Below, one piece after another: positions 35,133 through 43,641 of a DNA stretch of 64,000 nucleotides (positions within the stretch are counted from its first letter, which is position 1; the number at the start of each line of letters is the position of its first letter). The notes beneath the pieces were generated by a model that saw only the letters and a program-made list of their open reading frames with translations, ran no database searches and was not told the DNA's origin. The DNA lies in NCBI RefSeq assembly GCF_032397745.1, contig NZ_CP135921.1, forward strand, positions 4,886,501 through 4,950,500. Direction: 5' to 3'. A program made the position numbers and the translations under genes. Source of the stretch: Bradyrhizobium prioriisuperbiae. Its GTDB lineage: Bacteria > Pseudomonadota > Alphaproteobacteria > Rhizobiales > Xanthobacteraceae.

Positions 35133-36068
35133 TTATGAACCTGCCTCCTGCGGAATGTTGTCCATCAGGGCATAGACCCGCTCCAGCCGTGCCACGGGAT
35201 CGAGGGTGGCCAGCAAGCTTTGCTTGTCGCTGATCGGCAGAGCGACATGCATAGCAATGATATCGGCCACCCGCCCGGGATCGCGCATGCGATCGAGTTG
35301 CGGCCAGATCTTCTGCTGCGAAGCCTTCGAAAGTTCGCCCGCGTTTTGAAGCTCGGGCGCCGTCACATAGCTCTCGAACCGCCTGGCGCCGGTTCGTCGC
35401 TCCACCTGCGCGGCAATGATCTCGGCGACCCGTCCCGGCTCTCGCATGCGATCGAGCCAGGTCTTCTGAAGTCCGCGCGCCGCGGCGTAGCTTTCAAACC
35501 GCGCGGCGGCTTTTTTGATCAGAAAAGGTGCTTCGGGAATCGGTCCCTCGCGGATATCGGTGACTTCGGCTCGGTACGCGCCGTTGTCGTCGAAGAAACG
35601 CCTGACGGTGACGCGCCGGTGCGTCTGGACCTGCACCTTCAGGTGGCCATGTTCGCCAAGGTCCACGCGCCAGAGTTCGACCACCCTGGCAAGCACTCCG
35701 ACCTCATGAACATCGTCAATTCCGGGATCGTCGACCTCGCCATCCCTCTGGGTCACCAGCACAACTTCCCGCAAACGTTCCAGGGCATGCCCGAGCGCGT
35801 GCTTGCTCTTCTCACGTCCCACGAACAGCGTCGGGAAGTTTGTTGTCGGGAAGGGAACGAGGTCTCGCAGCGGCACGGCGGGGTAACTCGCCGTATCGGT
35901 TGCAGGCCGCCCGCCTTGGAGCTGCGCTGACAAGGTGTTCCAGTCGGCCAGGCCGAGCATTCTGGAGACCAGCTCCAGGCTCTCGCTGTGGCTGATGGTG
36001 ATGGACTTGGCGTTCAGGTTGTCGCGCAGGGTGCGCGCCATAGCCTTGGCATCGCGAAAATCGCGCAT
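35133..36068 (-). CDS. Glyoxalase-associated N-terminus fused to a Lon substrate-binding domain
   Basis: 311 residues from the ATG at 36068. Residues 1-50 (MRDFRDAKAMARTLRDNL, ISHSESLELVSRMLGLADWN) resemble the short N-terminal segment of glyoxalase-superfamily proteins. From about 66, VPLRDLVPFPTTNFPTLFVG, EVVLVTQRDGEVDDPG and VHEVGVLARVVEL match the Lon N-terminal domain. Its helical part is duplicated: RFESY and DRMR-[ED]-PGRVA-[ED]-IIA occur twice. It ends there, with no AAA+ or protease domain. It may bind unfolded protein or interfere with host Lon. It lies on the opposite strand between the terminase genes. Confidence 0.7.
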   Translation of the reverse strand: MRDFRDAKAMARTLRDNLNAKSITISHSESLELVSRMLGLADWNTLSAQLQGGRPATDTASYPAVPLRDLVPFPTTNFPTLFVGREKSKHALGHALERLREVVLVTQRDGEVDDPGIDDVHEVGVLARVVELWRVDLGEHGHLKVQVQTHRRVTVRRFFDDNGAYRAEVTDIREGPIPEAPFLIKKAAARFESYAAARGLQKTWLDRMREPGRVAEIIAAQVERRTGARRFESYVTAPELQNAGELSKASQQKIWPQLDRMRDPGRVADIIAMHVALPISDKQSLLATLDPVARLERVYALMDNIPQEAGS

Positions 36069-36272
36069 CGGTGTCGTCCTCTGCATGAGCGAACCAGGCT
36101 TGTCAGGTGGTTGCGTTGCTGACCCGGTCGCTCGGGCAAAGGGAAAAGCCGAGACACCTCGATACGTTCACCATTCCCCATGGGGGGCGCAACCGGCAGG
36201 TCGTATCAACCAAGCCAAAGGCTGACGCAAAGACGATCAGGTGTCAATCGCCGGCCGAGAGGCGGGCGCGGA

Positions 36273-36794
36273 TCAAGCAGAGGTCGGCATCGCGTTGTTC
36301 TTCCGCAACGCTTCCGACCAGAACGCGATCTCCCTGATCGGCGGCCATGGTTTGATGGTGTAGCCGCCGCGCTCCCGCTCCATCCAGTCGGCGAGATCGG
36401 CGCCATAACAAATGACGTCGGTCTGATACACCGAGAGCACGGGATTGCCGCGTTCACAGGGCTCCGCCGGCAGGTAGCGATGGCCGAACAGCGGGATCAG
36501 CTTTGGCGCTGATGCGAAAATCTCCTGAAGCCGTCTGCGCTGCGCATCCGCCGCCGCGGGCTTGTCACCCCATTCCGGCCACCACACCTCATTGTGCTGC
36601 ACATCGAACCAGAAGCTCAGGAATGGCCAGGCCAGCCGGTCGCGGATGGTGTCGGGATCGCTGTTAATCCAGTCGAACGCGGAAGGGCCGTCCAGCAGCA
36701 CACGCTGCCGCTGCAACAGCTCGATCAGATCCGGCGGGAAACGAAGCTCCCACCGCGCCTGGATGGTGTCGAGCTCGGCCAGCGAATAACCCAT
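36273..36794 (-). CDS. SMI1/KNR4 (SUKH)-like protein
   Basis: 173 residues beginning MGYSLAELDTIQARWELRFP, with FPPDLIELLQ, WPFLSFWFDVQHNEVWWPEW, APKLIPLFGHRYLPAEPCER and GNPVLSVYQTDVICYGADL. This is the pattern of bacterial SUKH-superfamily proteins, many of which are immunity proteins to polymorphic toxins. There is no evident toxin gene next to it; the nearest are phage cargo genes. The immunity role is inferred from the superfamily only. Confidence 0.68.
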   Translation of the reverse strand: MGYSLAELDTIQARWELRFPPDLIELLQRQRVLLDGPSAFDWINSDPDTIRDRLAWPFLSFWFDVQHNEVWWPEWGDKPAAADAQRRRLQEIFASAPKLIPLFGHRYLPAEPCERGNPVLSVYQTDVICYGADLADWMERERGGYTIKPWPPIREIAFWSEALRKNNAMPTSA

Positions 36795-36937
36795 GCGTCA
36801 GGTGTCCTGTTTCCCGGTTGTGAAATCTTCGTAACCCGTAACCGGGACACTCTATGGTCCATCATTGGCTCCTAAGGGCCTGAATGGACTATTTATGGAG
36901 CATAAACAGGTTGGCGTTGATGAAGCGAGCGCCGAGC

Positions 36938-37246
36938 CTATCGCTGGCCGACGGCCGGAAAGCCCGGCGCCGTCCGGCTGTCGCCCACCAGTCCGCTCGG
37001 CTGGGCGCCGGTGCCGATGATGCCGGGGGTCGAGGTGTTGGGCACGCCGGGCTGGTTGTGGCCGCTGGTGTTGATGCCGATCGGCGGTGTGACCACCACG
37101 GGAACCGCGGATGGGGCGTCGAGAAGTGCGGGATTGCGCGCGGCGCGGTGTTCGCCGGCCGCGCTGGCGCTGGCCGTCGCGCCGACAACAGCAGCGAGAA
37201 CCAGTGCCGCGAGAGCGAAGCGATGATTGAGGGCGGAACGATGCAT
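36938..37246 (-). CDS. Secreted Pro/Gly-rich hypothetical protein
   Basis: 102 residues from the ATG at 37246 with GGAGAG upstream. A signal peptide (about 1-30, ending ASASAAG) precedes a low-complexity chain (PVVVTPPIGINTSGHNQPGV, STPGIIGTGAQPSGLVG). No fold recognised. It is the third minus-strand gene between the terminase subunits and probably a cargo gene. Confidence 0.55.
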   Translation of the reverse strand: MHRSALNHRFALAALVLAAVVGATASASAAGEHRAARNPALLDAPSAVPVVVTPPIGINTSGHNQPGVPNTSTPGIIGTGAQPSGLVGDSRTAPGFPAVGQR

Positions 37247-37394
37247 AGGACTCTCCAGGGTGATCGAAGTTTGCGGGGCAACGCCGCAGCTCTGGCTCTC
37301 GTTCCAACACGTCCGCGTGCGCTGAGCGCCGTGCGGCCGCGCGCGCGTCTCACCTTCGCGTGACACATGCTTCAGCGATCGATGGCGCATCACA

Positions 37395-39017
37395 TTGACC
37401 CAAGACACTTCGATCCAAGACACATCGATCCAAGACACATCGACCGGCCCCACATCAGCGACCGACACGGATGCCTCCATCGCCGCGGAAAACGCCCCGG
37501 CCTGGGAAGGCGCATGGGGCGCAGGCGTTGACGCCTATTCCGATCCGCGCTGGCGGCTGAACAATCTCTACGTCATCACCGACAAGGACGGCCGCCGGAT
37601 TCCCTTTCGCATGAACACCGCACAAGAGGCGTTGTTCGAGGGTATGCACAATCAGAACATCATCCTCAAAGCGCGCCAGCGCGGCTTCACGACTTTCATC
37701 CAGCTTCTGATGCTCGATGCCTGCGTGTTCAACTCGAACATCCGCGCCGGCACCATTGCGCACACGCTGGCCGATGCGCAGGTGATCTTTCGCGACAAGG
37801 TGCGTTATCCCTATGACAACCTGCCGGAGGGGCTGAAGGCCGCGGCGCCCGTGATCAACGATAACGCCAGCGAGCTTTTGCTCGGCAACAATTCCGGCAT
37901 CCGGGTCGGCACCTCGCTGCGGTCCGGCACGCTGCAATACCTGCACGTCTCCGAATACGGCAAGATCTGCGCGAAGTTTCCCGACAAGGCCCGCGAGGTG
38001 CGCTCCGGCGCGCTCAACACCGTGGACAAGGAGCAGATCGTGTTCATCGAAAGCACGGCGGAGGGGCAGGACGGGCATTTCTTCGAACTGTGCCAGGCGG
38101 CGCGCAGCCGCAGGAACTCCGGCGACCTGCTGACGCCGATGGATTTCAAGTTTCACTTTTCGCCCTGGTGGGAGGACGAGCGTTATGTGCTGCCCGCGAA
38201 CACCGTGGCGATCCCGCCGTCCTACGCGGCCTATTTCACGCGGCTGGAAGGCTGCGGCATCCAACTGACGGATGAGCAGCGCGCCTGGTATGTCAAGAAG
38301 TCCGAGCAGCAGCAGGGCGACATGGTGCGCGAGTTTCCCTCGACGCCGGATGAAGCGTTCGAGGCCGCGATCGAAGGCGCCTATTATTCGGAGCAATTGG
38401 CGCGGATGGAGCTCGACCGGCGGCTGACGCGGATCCCGATCGATCCGGCCATTCCGGTGATGACGGCGTGGGACCTGGGCTTCAACGATGCCAACACCAT
38501 CTGGTTCATCCAGGTGGCGGGCCTCGAGATCCGCCTGATCGACTATTACGAGAACTCGGGCCACGGGCTGGAGCATTATGTCGGCGAGTTGAACCGGCGG
38601 CGCGAGCAGCACGGCTTCATCTATGGCGATCATTACTTTCCACACGATGTCACCAGCAATGAATTGAGCAACGGCCGCAGCCGGTTCGATACCCTGGTGG
38701 GCCTCGGCGTGACGCCAGTGGCGGTGCCGCGGGTGCACAACATCAATGACGGGATCAACGCCGTGCGCCGCATGCTCAGCCGCGCGGTGATCGATCCGGT
38801 GCGGTGCGAGCGCGGACTGAAGTGCCTGCGCAACTACCGCAAGCAATGGGACGACGATCGCGGCACCTTCCGCGACCGCCCGCTGCACAATTGGGCCTCG
38901 CATGGCGCGGACGCGTTCCGCACCTTTGCTCAAGGTTATGTCGAACAATCGCTTGTTGCGCCGCGTGACCGCTATCGCCGCCCGCTGCGCAAAGGCGAGT
39001 CATGGGAGTCGGCGTGA
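37395..39017 (+). CDS. Phage terminase large subunit
   Basis: 540 residues from a TTG at 37395. The packaging ATPase has a Walker-A-like IILKARQRGFTT (about 90-101) and Walker B IVFIEST (about 214-220). The nuclease domain has MTAWDLGFND (Asp near 359) and HYFPHDVTSNEL. This is the P22/Sf6-type motor that cuts and pumps DNA into the procapsid. The first 18 residues are a (S)IQDT repeat from a 15-bp DNA repeat; because of this the true start could be slightly different, and no strong ribosome site is seen. Confidence 0.88.
   Translation: MTQDTSIQDTSIQDTSTGPTSATDTDASIAAENAPAWEGAWGAGVDAYSDPRWRLNNLYVITDKDGRRIPFRMNTAQEALFEGMHNQNIILKARQRGFTTFIQLLMLDACVFNSNIRAGTIAHTLADAQVIFRDKVRYPYDNLPEGLKAAAPVINDNASELLLGNNSGIRVGTSLRSGTLQYLHVSEYGKICAKFPDKAREVRSGALNTVDKEQIVFIESTAEGQDGHFFELCQAARSRRNSGDLLTPMDFKFHFSPWWEDERYVLPANTVAIPPSYAAYFTRLEGCGIQLTDEQRAWYVKKSEQQQGDMVREFPSTPDEAFEAAIEGAYYSEQLARMELDRRLTRIPIDPAIPVMTAWDLGFNDANTIWFIQVAGLEIRLIDYYENSGHGLEHYVGELNRRREQHGFIYGDHYFPHDVTSNELSNGRSRFDTLVGLGVTPVAVPRVHNINDGINAVRRMLSRAVIDPVRCERGLKCLRNYRKQWDDDRGTFRDRPLHNWASHGADAFRTFAQGYVEQSLVAPRDRYRRPLRKGESWESA
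37400..37444. repeat. 15-bp tandem repeat, three units
   Basis: Three units of CCAAGACACWTCGAY encoding a repeated QDTSI at the extreme N-terminus of the large terminase. Unit length preserves frame. Confidence 0.85.
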
Positions 39018-39205
39018 GCAAAATTTGATCAGGGAGGGGCGGGATTGTGTTCCCATCGTGTCCGTGCATGTCTGCAATGTTGCTTTGCTACAACGCCCTT
39101 GAAATTAAGTGGATTACCGCATTGCACTCCGCGAATCAGTGCGCCGCAACAGGAGCAGAATCGCGCTAAGCACGTCATCGGGTAAGGGCCAACGGGACAA
39201 CGGCG

Positions 39206-39349
39206 ATGACGACACTGCTTTATATTGGGTGCGGATGGCTGGCGCTGAATGCTGCCTTCGTGCTGTGGCGCGTGTTTGTCGGCTATCAACAGCAGTCGCA
39301 GACGCAGACGCATTTCCCGCACGCGGGTCGATGGACGCACGCATCCTGA
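39206..39349 (+). CDS. Small membrane protein
   Basis: 47 residues from the ATG at 39206: MTTLLYIGCGWLALNAAFVL then WRVFVGYQQQSQ, one helix and a polar, Gln/His-rich tail. Position after terL could suggest a phage gene, but similar miniproteins are common on the chromosome. Weak ribosome site. The rest of 39018-39680 shows no gene. Confidence 0.4.
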   Translation: MTTLLYIGCGWLALNAAFVLWRVFVGYQQQSQTQTHFPHAGRWTHAS

Positions 39350-39679
39350 TGCCGCCGCGTTGATGCCGGCATGACGCACCGATTGATGGTGTGACGTGGT
39401 GATCGTGTGCCGGCTGCCACGATCTTTCGTGTCTTGAGATCGATGCCCTCAGCTCTGTAATTCTATTTCTCCGTTATCTTTTCGTCGTGCCGCACACTGC
39501 GGCGCCTTTCACGTTCCGGCGCAGTCGCCCGGATGAGCGCTTCCTGCGCGATATCCGGGATGGGGTGCGAGCATCCCGTGACCATTCGCCTTCGGCGCTT
39601 CCTCTTTTCCTTCACCGAAAACCAGAGCCTAGCCATCCGACACGCGTTGTCCGACGCGGCCGGATGCTTTGGCGCAACC

Positions 39680-40493
39680 CAGCGAGGCCCTCATGCCCTA
39701 TCGACCGGACGACAGCGCATTCGACACCGATGACTCCTTTGCGCGTCTCGCGCCGGACACCGCATCCCCGCGCGACTTGTTCTATGCTCTGACGGCGCAG
39801 GGCGTGCCGCCGCAGCAGGCGATGACGGCGGCCTATGCGCGGGACAGCGACGTGCTGCACGCGACGTTGCAGGCCTACGGCCGCCCAACCGTCATCCCCA
39901 ACGCGCCGTTGTCGTCCCTGACTGAGATTCCCGTGGTCGATACCAGGCTTCCCCCGGCCGACTTTTCGAGGGGGCAAGTTGTCCAACCGACGTCTGCGCG
40001 CGGCGCATCAGTGTTTCCAGATCCGCCGTACTTCCCGCCGCAAACCGACGACGATGCGATGCGCCGCCGGCCGGGCTTCATCCCGCGCGCTGACGGCGGA
40101 GATAATCTGGGGCCCGGCTATCTCAACCCGCGTTCGGAAGTCGAACGCCGATCCCGCTGGGCCGCCCGGGATTCGTCCCGTGAAAGCCTGGGACTGCCGC
40201 CGGACAGCACCGACCAGTTCGCGGGCGTCAATCTCGGTAGAGGCGCGGATGGAGGTTACGGTCTCGATCCGCACTATGCGGCGCAGACGCAACGCGCGCT
40301 GGATACGGAGCCCTATGTGCCGACCCAGCGTGAGCGCATCGTTCGCGGCGGCAAGTTCTATGCAGGCGCCGCGCCGTTCGGGTTTGCCGGGCCGGGGTCT
40401 TTGAATTTCGATCCGTCGCTGGAGGCGAATACGGAAACTCTCGCTCCGTTCCGGCGTCCGTTCACCGAACGAGGGCCGTTGGACGCCTTGGCG
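39680..40493. repeat. Direct repeat, copy 1 (near-identical to 42026-42842)
   Basis: About 0.8 kb that is almost base-for-base the same as 42026-42842, starting just before each ATG (GAGGCCCTC) and ending sharply after GAGGGCCGTTGGA. It covers the first two thirds of two large cargo-like genes. Confidence 0.9.
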
Positions 40494-40955
40494 AAAGCCT
40501 ATGTGGAAAGTCCGGCTTACCAGGCATCGTTGCAGCCTGAGGCCGCGGATCACGGGCGCTCGGAGCGCCAACGAAGGTCCGCGCTAGGGAGCCGCAGTAC
40601 GTCCGACGAATATTTCGAAACGGCCTTACGAATAGGTCGGGAGGGGCGAGAGCAGATGTCTCGCGGGTGGGATCAGTTCAGGAATTCTGATGATCCCTGG
40701 ACACGGGCTGAAGGTGTAGGCAACTTCGGAATGGGCTTATGGGATGCTGCGCTGTCGCCGGTGTCCGCGGCTTTGCGGACTGAAGTGACACAACCGTTGG
40801 AAGATGTCGTCGGGCTTCCCAGGGAAATTCTGGAGAGTGGGGTCCGAGGAGCGTCGGCAGCGAGAACCATTGCCGCTGTCCCCGGTGTCATTGCCAGCAT
40901 CCCCGGTCTCATCGCTGGCGTTCCACGTGTGATACGCGGCCTCTTGTCGCGATGA
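39693..40955 (+). CDS. Large cassette protein A (constant N-terminus, variable C-terminus)
   Basis: 420 residues from the ATG at 39693. The first 267 are Pro/Asp/Arg-rich and nearly identical to the protein at 42039; they include SPRDLFYALTAQGVPPQQAM, PDPPYFPPQTDDDAMRRRPG and AAPFGFAGPGSLNF. The last 150 are only distantly alike: DDPWTRAEGVGNFGMGLWDA and TQPLEDVVGLPREI match DEPWTFAKGVGNMVLGGANY and SQPFEDLTGISRYY in the paralogue. The C-terminal pattern recalls membrane-interacting parts of phage ejection or polyvalent proteins. Function unknown. A minus-strand membrane-protein gene follows at 34 bp. Confidence 0.72.
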   Translation: MPYRPDDSAFDTDDSFARLAPDTASPRDLFYALTAQGVPPQQAMTAAYARDSDVLHATLQAYGRPTVIPNAPLSSLTEIPVVDTRLPPADFSRGQVVQPTSARGASVFPDPPYFPPQTDDDAMRRRPGFIPRADGGDNLGPGYLNPRSEVERRSRWAARDSSRESLGLPPDSTDQFAGVNLGRGADGGYGLDPHYAAQTQRALDTEPYVPTQRERIVRGGKFYAGAAPFGFAGPGSLNFDPSLEANTETLAPFRRPFTERGPLDALAKAYVESPAYQASLQPEAADHGRSERQRRSALGSRSTSDEYFETALRIGREGREQMSRGWDQFRNSDDPWTRAEGVGNFGMGLWDAALSPVSAALRTEVTQPLEDVVGLPREILESGVRGASAARTIAAVPGVIASIPGLIAGVPRVIRGLLSR

Positions 40956-40989
40956 TGGCTGAGATGCCGAGGTCCTTCGGACCGACGTG

Positions 40990-41301
40990 TCAGCTATAAG
41001 ACTGCCCCATGAAGGCAAAAATCAAAATGATGACGATGTAGGCGATGATCTCCGCGAGTTTGCGCGTCCACGGCCAGCGTGGAATAGTCATCGCGAAGAA
41101 CGCGACGTAAACCACGAAGGCTGACCAGCCCCACGTGCCAAAGAAAAATATGCTGTACAGCAGCTCGGTCAAGGACAACTGCTCGCCCGGTTCGTGAAGC
41201 AGTTTCATGCCGTAGAAGAAAAGAAACGGGGCCGCAAAAAACCAGAGCACGATGATAGTGAGTGTTGTCCAGCCGACGATTCGCTCATGCCTATATGTCA
41301 T
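40990..41301 (-). CDS. Cassette membrane protein 1 (three helices)
   Basis: 103 residues beginning MTYRHERIVGWTTLTIIVLW. It shares IVGW-x6-IVLWFF-x2-PF-x-F-x-YG and LTELLY-x2-FF-x-GTW-x-W with the proteins at 41389 and 43339. Three hydrophobic helices (about 11-33, 48-72, 82-100). Convergent with cassette gene A. By position it could be an immunity or anti-holin-like partner; that is inference. Confidence 0.7.
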   Translation of the reverse strand: MTYRHERIVGWTTLTIIVLWFFAAPFLFFYGMKLLHEPGEQLSLTELLYSIFFFGTWGWSAFVVYVAFFAMTIPRWPWTRKLAEIIAYIVIILIFAFMGQSYS

Positions 41302-41388
41302 GTTCCGATTCCGCGCCGAAAGCCGCAGCTTGTCTGAGGCTTTGCCACATCTTGTCGCGACGATGCTTTGTCATGTCCGGCAACGTTC

Positions 41389-41706
41389 TCATTTGCCCCA
41401 TGGCGCAAAGATCAAAAACCTCAAGATCATGTCGGTGGTCTCTTTGAGTTGGCGCACCCGGAGAGCGTTCTTCGGCCAGCGCGCCTCGGCCAGCCTGAAG
41501 AGCGCGCCGTAGACCCAGTAAAACGACCAGAACCAGGTTCCGACAAAGAATAGACCATACAACAACTCGGTCAGAGAAATCTGCTTTCCGCTTGGCATGC
41601 CCATCAATATGGAGCCATAGACGAAAAGAAATGGCGCCGAGAAAAACCAGAGTACGATAACCGTCCCTTTAGCCCAGCCGACGATCTGACTCTGCGCGTG
41701 CGTCAT
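41389..41706 (-). CDS. Cassette membrane protein 2 (three helices)
   Basis: 105 residues from the ATG at 41706, GATCGGAAG directly upstream. Contains IVGWAKGTVIVLWFFSAPFL, LTELLYGLFFVGTWFWSFYW and YGALFRLAEARWP. It is closest to the protein at 43339 and lies in the duplicated unit with it, but the large gene that should precede it on the left is cassette A, separated by membrane gene 1. Confidence 0.7.
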   Translation of the reverse strand: MTHAQSQIVGWAKGTVIVLWFFSAPFLFVYGSILMGMPSGKQISLTELLYGLFFVGTWFWSFYWVYGALFRLAEARWPKNALRVRQLKETTDMILRFLIFAPWGK

Positions 41707-42025
41707 CTTCCGATCCCCCGCCAAAAGCTGCTACTTGTGTCATCACGATTGAAATAAGTTTTGGCGTTTCCAGCCGCAAGCGGCAGCACGCCCGTCCGCC
41801 GCTGCGCCATCGGCTTTCAAACATCAAGAACTGGTGATGGTGCGGTGCGCTCAAGCGACCGCGCTTTCGGCGCCGCGCCCCGCGGCAATGCGAGTGCGAC
41901 AATGTCGATAGCAATGCGTCCTGACCTCCTGACGAATTGCAAGCGGTAATTCCCTTTCCATTCATCGACGACGAGCCGATCTGCCCCACCGCGTGAACCG
42001 ACGCGGCGGGCGGGTCGACGCATCC

Positions 42026-42842
42026 CAGTGAGGCCCTCATGCCCTATCGACCGGACGACAGCGCATTCGACACCGATGATGCTTTCGCGCGCCTCGCGCC
42101 GGACACCGCGTCCCCGCGCGATCTGTTCTATGCCTTGACGGCCCAGGGCGTGCCGCCGCAGCAGGCGATGACGGCGGCCTATGCGCGGGATAGCGACGTG
42201 GTGCACGCGACGTTGCAGGCCTGCGGCCGCCCAACCGTCATCCCCAATGCGCCGTTGTCGTCTCTGACTGAGATTCCCGTGGTCGATACCAGGCTTCCTC
42301 CGGCTAACTTTTCCCGGGGGCAAGTTGTCCAACCCATGTCCCAGGCGATGTCCGCGCGCAGCGCATCGGTGTTTCCGGATCCGCCGTACTTCCCGCCGCA
42401 AACCGACGACGATGCGATGCGCCGCCGGCCGGGCTTCATCCCGCGGCCCGACGGCGGTGATAATCTGGGGCCCGGCTATCTCAACCCGCGTTCGGAAGTT
42501 GAACGCCGATCCCGCTGGGCCGCCCGGGATTCGTCCCGTGAAAGCCTTGGACTGCCGCAAGACAGCACCGACCAGTTCGCGGGCGTCAACCTCACGAGAA
42601 GCGCGGACGGAGGCTACGGCCTCGATCCGCACTATGCCGCGCAGACGCAACGCGCGCTGGATACGGAGCCCTATGTGCCGACCCAGCGTGAGCGCATCGT
42701 CCGCGGCGGCAAGTTCTATGCAGGCGCCGCGCCGTTCGGGTTTGCCGGGCCGGGCTCGTTGAATTTCGATCCGTCGCTGGAGGCGAATACGGAAACTCTC
42801 GCTCCGTTCCGGCGTCCGTTCACCGAACGAGGGCCGTTGGAT
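42026..42842. repeat. Direct repeat, copy 2 (near-identical to 39680-40493)
   Basis: Second copy of the 0.8-kb repeat; it has a 15-bp insertion near 42337 relative to copy 1. A further repeated segment joins the units: 41389-42026 resembles 43339-43980, including an intergenic stretch with AAACATCAAGAACTGGTGAT. Confidence 0.9.
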
Positions 42843-43280
42843 ATTGCTATCGACACCGTCGTTGAAGGCGCAAAACGCGCAAAAGAGGCGTCATTGCAGC
42901 CTGAACCTGCCGATCACGGTTACTCGGAACGTCAGAGACAATCTGCGGTCCAGCGGCTGCTTAGTCCAATCACCTACTATCCTGAGACTTACCTCAGAAT
43001 GAATCGGGAGGCGCAAGAACAGTTTTGGCGCGGTGTGGACCAGGCAAAAAGGATGGATGAGCCATGGACCTTTGCCAAGGGGGTGGGCAATATGGTCTTG
43101 GGTGGGGCAAATTACGTCTACTCACCGAGAAACGCGGCCGTGCGGACCGCTCTGTCACAGCCGTTTGAAGATTTGACTGGAATCTCACGATATTATCCGG
43201 AGGCGATGGTTCAGGGAGGGCTCCTGGCGCGCGGTGCTTACCGCCTTGCGCGCCACATTGGCCAGAAGCTGTCGCCGTAA
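42039..43280 (+). CDS. Large cassette protein B (constant N-terminus, variable C-terminus)
   Basis: 413 residues. The first 268 match protein A at 39693 almost perfectly. From IDTVVEGAKRAKEASLQ on it diverges but keeps the overall plan: a linker with SERQRQSAVQ, a helix with EAQEQFWRGVDQAKRMD, a Gly/Ala-rich hydrophobic stretch (KGVGNMVLGGANYVYSP) and a C-terminal helix. It is followed at 58 bp by a minus-strand membrane-protein gene. Start chosen by GTGAGGCCCTC upstream and identity with A. Confidence 0.72.
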   Translation: MPYRPDDSAFDTDDAFARLAPDTASPRDLFYALTAQGVPPQQAMTAAYARDSDVVHATLQACGRPTVIPNAPLSSLTEIPVVDTRLPPANFSRGQVVQPMSQAMSARSASVFPDPPYFPPQTDDDAMRRRPGFIPRPDGGDNLGPGYLNPRSEVERRSRWAARDSSRESLGLPQDSTDQFAGVNLTRSADGGYGLDPHYAAQTQRALDTEPYVPTQRERIVRGGKFYAGAAPFGFAGPGSLNFDPSLEANTETLAPFRRPFTERGPLDIAIDTVVEGAKRAKEASLQPEPADHGYSERQRQSAVQRLLSPITYYPETYLRMNREAQEQFWRGVDQAKRMDEPWTFAKGVGNMVLGGANYVYSPRNAAVRTALSQPFEDLTGISRYYPEAMVQGGLLARGAYRLARHIGQKLSP

Positions 43281-43338
43281 TAGTTCAATGTTGCCGAGCG
43301 ACTCTTCATGTAAGAAGCGCCGCCATCACAGCACATGA

Positions 43339-43641
43339 TCAAGGCAGAGGTGCAGAAAAAAGACAGGTCAGAAACAGATCGATGACTTGCTTGATCTCGC
43401 GGGCGCGTGGCCAACGGGCTTCAGCCAGCTTGAAGAGTGCGGTGTAAATCCAGTAAAGCGACCAGAGCCAGGTTCCAAAGAAAAACAGGACGTATAACAG
43501 TTCGGTCGAAGTATGCGACGCTTCGCCCTGTGAGAAAAACGATCCGAGGCCGTAGAAGAACGGGAACGGCGTCGCAAAAAACCAGAGCACGATGACCGCG
43601 CCTTTGCTCCAACCGACGATCCGGCCATGCCTGTATGTCAT
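43339..43641 (-). CDS. Cassette membrane protein 3 (three helices)
   Basis: 100 residues from the ATG at 43641 with GATCGGAAG upstream. Contains MTYRHGRIVGWSKGAVIVLW, STELLYVLFFFGTWLWSLYW and YTALFKLAEARWP. Third paralogue of the family at 40990 and 41389, and convergent with cassette gene B. A longer frame to 43761 enters the repeated intergenic segment and is not supported. Confidence 0.7.
   Translation of the reverse strand: MTYRHGRIVGWSKGAVIVLWFFATPFPFFYGLGSFFSQGEASHTSTELLYVLFFFGTWLWSLYWIYTALFKLAEARWPRAREIKQVIDLFLTCLFSAPLP

Noticed and set aside
37455..38948. A 497-codon open frame opposite terL
   Set aside because: Shadow frame of the large terminase; no ribosome site, no motif.
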